In this document: in pieces, positions 61,832-64,000 of the stretch
Layout of the letters: each line of letters starts with the position of its first letter
How positions within the stretch are numbered: the stretch's first letter is position 1
Assembly: GCF_900109925.1 (NCBI RefSeq)
Contig: NZ_FOBW01000002.1
Span: 186,001-250,000, forward strand
Direction of reading: 5' to 3'
Source: Mesobacillus persicus
Lineage (GTDB): Bacteria > Bacillota > Bacilli > Bacillales > Cytobacillaceae
Length of the DNA: 64,000 nucleotides
The notes under the pieces: generated by a model
Database searches by the model: none
Told to the model about the DNA's origin: nothing
The model's input: the letters and a program-made list of their open reading frames with translations, nothing else
Made by a program: the position numbers and the translations under genes

Positions 61832-63397
61832 CTACAATTTTCCAAGTGGAGTAAAGACATCAATGTTTCCATCTTTATCAATTTCCACTTTATGAAGAAG
61901 TTGTTGGAGAATCATTTGCAATTCTTTGACATCTTTATAATCAAGGTTTTGTAATTTTGTCAGTCCTGTTCTAATCTGTTCTTTGATTTCATTATCTGAT
62001 ACAATGGGTCGTTTTTTATCGACCTTAATGCCACGGAGTTTATCTTGAAGGTTTTCAATTTCTTTTTCATATTCATTCTTTTCGAACTGATATTGGTCTT
62101 CATCGATTTCTCCAAGTTTCCTATCTTTACGTAGTTCAAATAGAAGCTTTCGGTTTTCCTGAATCATTCTTTCGTATTTATCTTTGTCCTTCTCCTTCGT
62201 TTCTACATGATTATATGTAGGGATTTTTACACGTTCAGTGATTTCATCTACTTTAATTGCATCCTGAAGGAAAAGAGTGAGTTCGTTTAAAAGTTCATCA
62301 CGGAAAGATTCATACGGAATCCACAGCCCATTTTCGCACCCAACAGTTCCAATCCGTCTTCTTCTGGAACAAATCAAATACCGATATTCTTTTTTTCCTT
62401 TTTTACTTGTTTTCATCGAAACAAAGTTACTATCACAATGGGCACACTTTGCTATTCCAGCAAAGGCATTAACCGCTATCCCTCTTACACCTCCCCGTTT
62501 TCCACCTCCACGAAGAAGTCTCATCTCTTGAGCTTTTTGAAATGTTTCATCATCTATAATTGGTTCCCAATTTTGTTCTTCGTTTCTCAACCATTTTTCC
62601 TTTTCTTTTTGAACAAATTTATTACGTCTGTTTTGCATGTCATCCACATCATCGTAATGTTTTTCTACCGTATATTTATTGAAGACGTTCCTACCTGTAT
62701 AGGCTTCGTTTTGCAACATTCTTTGAACGGTTGTAATTCCCCAGAGCCCTCCTTTAGGACTTGGTATTCCTCTCTTGTTTAATTCTTCAATGATGGATTT
62801 CTCACCCATGTTCTGATAACAGTACCATTCAAATATTTGTTTCACGATAAGAGCATGGTCTTCCGATATCTCAAGTGTTTTTAAGTTACCTGTTTTTACT
62901 TTCTTATACCCAAAGGGTGCAAAACTTCCTGTAAAGTTTCCACTTCGAGCAGACTCACGAATTCCCCGTCTAGATGAAAGAGAAATTTGTTCGGAAAGTT
63001 TTTGGTTCACAGCAGAGATAATCGTAAAAATCATTTCATCATCTTTCTCTTGTGAATCATACGTATCATCAATGGAAATTAATCGAATCCCCAAAGCGTT
63101 TACTAATTTCCTTTTTAGAGTAACAGCATCCAGCGCATCACGGGAGAAACGGGAAAGAGAAGCAAATATTATCGTCTGGAAATATCCTTTTTTGGCATCT
63201 TCCAGTAACTCTTTAATTTCATCTCGAACAACAATACTTGTTCCTGATGATTTATCTTCATAAAAGAACTGTGGATCTAACTCTTCCATCCTTGCTTTTT
63301 CTAAACAAACCGCCTTTTGATGTTCGGGTGAATCTTTTTGTGATGCTTTTAATGTAGAAACCCGAACATAAATCGCAGCAATGTTTTCATTACTCAT
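61832..63397 (-). CDS. Large serine recombinase of integrated element
   Basis: A 521-residue large serine recombinase (same superfamily as SpoIVCA and phage integrases). The catalytic domain begins MSNENIAAIYVRVSTL with Arg12 and Ser14, and includes SLSRFSRDALDAVTLKRKL. It is followed by the recombinase DNA-binding domain (SARSGNFTGSFAPFGYKK ... NKRGIPSPKGGLWGITTVQRML), a zinc-ribbon-like cysteine set (CAHC ... C ... C) and a coiled coil. Start ATG 63397 with GGAGGTT upstream. Its stop is 15 bases from the gerE remnant, so it defines the element end. Confidence 0.95.
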   Translation of the reverse strand: MSNENIAAIYVRVSTLKASQKDSPEHQKAVCLEKARMEELDPQFFYEDKSSGTSIVVRDEIKELLEDAKKGYFQTIIFASLSRFSRDALDAVTLKRKLVNALGIRLISIDDTYDSQEKDDEMIFTIISAVNQKLSEQISLSSRRGIRESARSGNFTGSFAPFGYKKVKTGNLKTLEISEDHALIVKQIFEWYCYQNMGEKSIIEELNKRGIPSPKGGLWGITTVQRMLQNEAYTGRNVFNKYTVEKHYDDVDDMQNRRNKFVQKEKEKWLRNEEQNWEPIIDDETFQKAQEMRLLRGGGKRGGVRGIAVNAFAGIAKCAHCDSNFVSMKTSKKGKKEYRYLICSRRRRIGTVGCENGLWIPYESFRDELLNELTLFLQDAIKVDEITERVKIPTYNHVETKEKDKDKYERMIQENRKLLFELRKDRKLGEIDEDQYQFEKNEYEKEIENLQDKLRGIKVDKKRPIVSDNEIKEQIRTGLTKLQNLDYKDVKELQMILQQLLHKVEIDKDGNIDVFTPLGKL

Positions 63398-63419
63398 GTT
63401 AGATAACCTCCATCTAAAC

Positions 63420-63448
63420 AAAAAAACCTCTTAGTTCATCCTAAGAGG
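63420..63448 (-). terminator. Terminator after 51-aa ORF
   Basis: Minus strand: CCTCTTAG-GATGAA-CTAAGAGG followed by TTTTTTTG. It overlaps the end of the small gene and lies just before the recombinase gene. Confidence 0.88.
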
Positions 63449-63596
63449 TGTATTCTTTAAAACTATTATAATATTTTTTGTCATAGTCCGTTAAGACTTT
63501 TTTAATGGTGTTATCAACCAGTGCTTGAATTATTTCATCGGGTGTTTTATCGCTAGTGGATTTATGAAATCTAAAGTTGAACTTTTTTCCCTTCAT
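63441..63596 (-). CDS. Small unknown protein of the element (51 aa)
   Basis: ATG at 63596 with GGGGGAGA about 6 bases upstream, then MKGKKFNFRFHKSTSDKT... ending YYNSFKEYTS. Basic N-terminus, no motifs I recognise, too short for ordinary ORF calls. Strong ribosome site and a terminator after the stop support it as a real gene. Between recombinase and regulator, so possibly a recombination directionality factor or accessory protein, which is unproven. Confidence 0.7.
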   Translation of the reverse strand: MKGKKFNFRFHKSTSDKTPDEIIQALVDNTIKKVLTDYDKKYYNSFKEYTS

Positions 63597-63769
63597 AAAG
63601 TATCTCCCCCAATACCTTATCTATATGTGATGACCAGATTGTCCTATGTATCTATCAGTTAAAATCACTTACTAATCACTAATCATTTAGCAACTTGTAA
63701 GTAGTATACAATCGATGTATAATGAAACCAAATTTATTTTCAAATTTTTTTAGAAAAGGTGAATCTTTT

Positions 63770-64000
63770 ATGGAATTTGGGGCATTTTTAAAACGGAAAC
63801 GGCTGGAGATGAACATTTCAGCACGAGAAATGTGCAGGTTGATTGATGTAAGTAATGGATATATGTCACAAGTGGAAAATGGGAAGATTGAGACGCCTAG
63901 ACGTGAATTGTTGTTAAAAATCATGGATGTCTTACATATTGAACCTTCTGAATTAGAACCCTTTGGTTTTCAATTTCGAGAAAATGAAGATATCCAATCG
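63770..64000 (+). CDS. XRE-family regulator, N-terminal part (runs off window)
   Basis: ATG at 63770 with AAAAGGTGA upstream. The protein starts MEFGAFLKRKRLEMNISAREMCRLIDVSNGYMSQVENGK, a classic helix-turn-helix XRE domain (about 5-60), then IETPRRELLLKIMDVLHIEPSELEPFGF. Only 77 residues are visible. Divergent from the recombinase and the small gene; phage repressors often sit this way. Confidence 0.88.
   Translation, partial: MEFGAFLKRKRLEMNISAREMCRLIDVSNGYMSQVENGKIETPRRELLLKIMDVLHIEPSELEPFGFQFRENEDIQS

Noticed and set aside
63679-63924. 81-codon ORF antisense to the XRE gene
   Set aside because: The opposite strand codes a clear helix-turn-helix protein with a ribosome site.

Overview
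The window looks like the chromosome of a spore-forming Bacillaceae bacterium (Bacillus-like, moderate-to-low G+C). The evidence is gene order and product similarity to the Bacillus subtilis minD to gerE stretch: minDC-mreDCB-radC-maf-spoIIB, folC-valS, ysxE-spoVID, hemL-B-D-C-X-A, ysxD-ysxC-lonA-lonB-clpX-tig-ysoA, leuDCBA-ilvCHB, ilvE, tRNA-Arg, ysnB-rdgB-rph-gerM-racE-ysmB-gerE. Most genes are on the minus strand. All family assignments are from reading the protein sequences; no database was searched.

Region by region: 1-3.8 kb holds division-site and cell-shape genes (minD partial, minC, mreD, mreC, mreB). 3.9-5.5 kb holds radC, cut inside its metal-binding HxHPSGD motif by an 845-nt group II intron (4091-4935) that carries no reverse transcriptase; precise splicing rebuilds a 230-residue RadC. 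5.5-7.4 kb holds maf and spoIIB. 7.4-20.1 kb is a type IV pilus locus: a minus-strand run (pilO, N, M, prepilin peptidase, major pilin, pilC, pilT, pilB, a VanW/G5 protein and an acidic membrane protein) and a divergent plus-strand run of three prepilin-like genes. 20.2-24.6 kb holds folC and valS, the latter behind a valine T-box. 24.7-28 kb holds a small membrane protein, ysxE and spoVID. 28-34.6 kb is the haem (glutamate to uroporphyrinogen) operon. 34.8-44.9 kb holds ysxD, the GTPase ysxC, proteases lonA/lonB, clpX, trigger factor and a TPR protein. 45.2-54.9 kb is branched-chain amino-acid synthesis, with a leucine T-box in front of ilvB and ilvE upstream on its own promoter. 55-61.6 kb holds tRNA-Arg, ysnB, rdgB, rph, gerM, a plus-strand NERD nuclease-like gene, a 53-bp tandem repeat, racE and a MarR regulator.

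The right end (61.7-64 kb) is the edge of an integrated element. Only the last roughly 30 codons of the sporulation regulator gene gerE are present, and a large serine recombinase gene sits directly against them, followed by a 51-residue small gene and a phage-type XRE regulator that runs off the window. This resembles the skin/sigK arrangement, in which a recombinase excises an element from a sporulation gene in the mother cell.

Six copies of a G+C-rich, 130-195 bp imperfect palindrome sit in intergenic gaps, and a second palindromic family appears twice. The strongest observations are the ORF-less intron in radC, the gerE-interrupting element, and the type IV pilus locus with its unassigned components.
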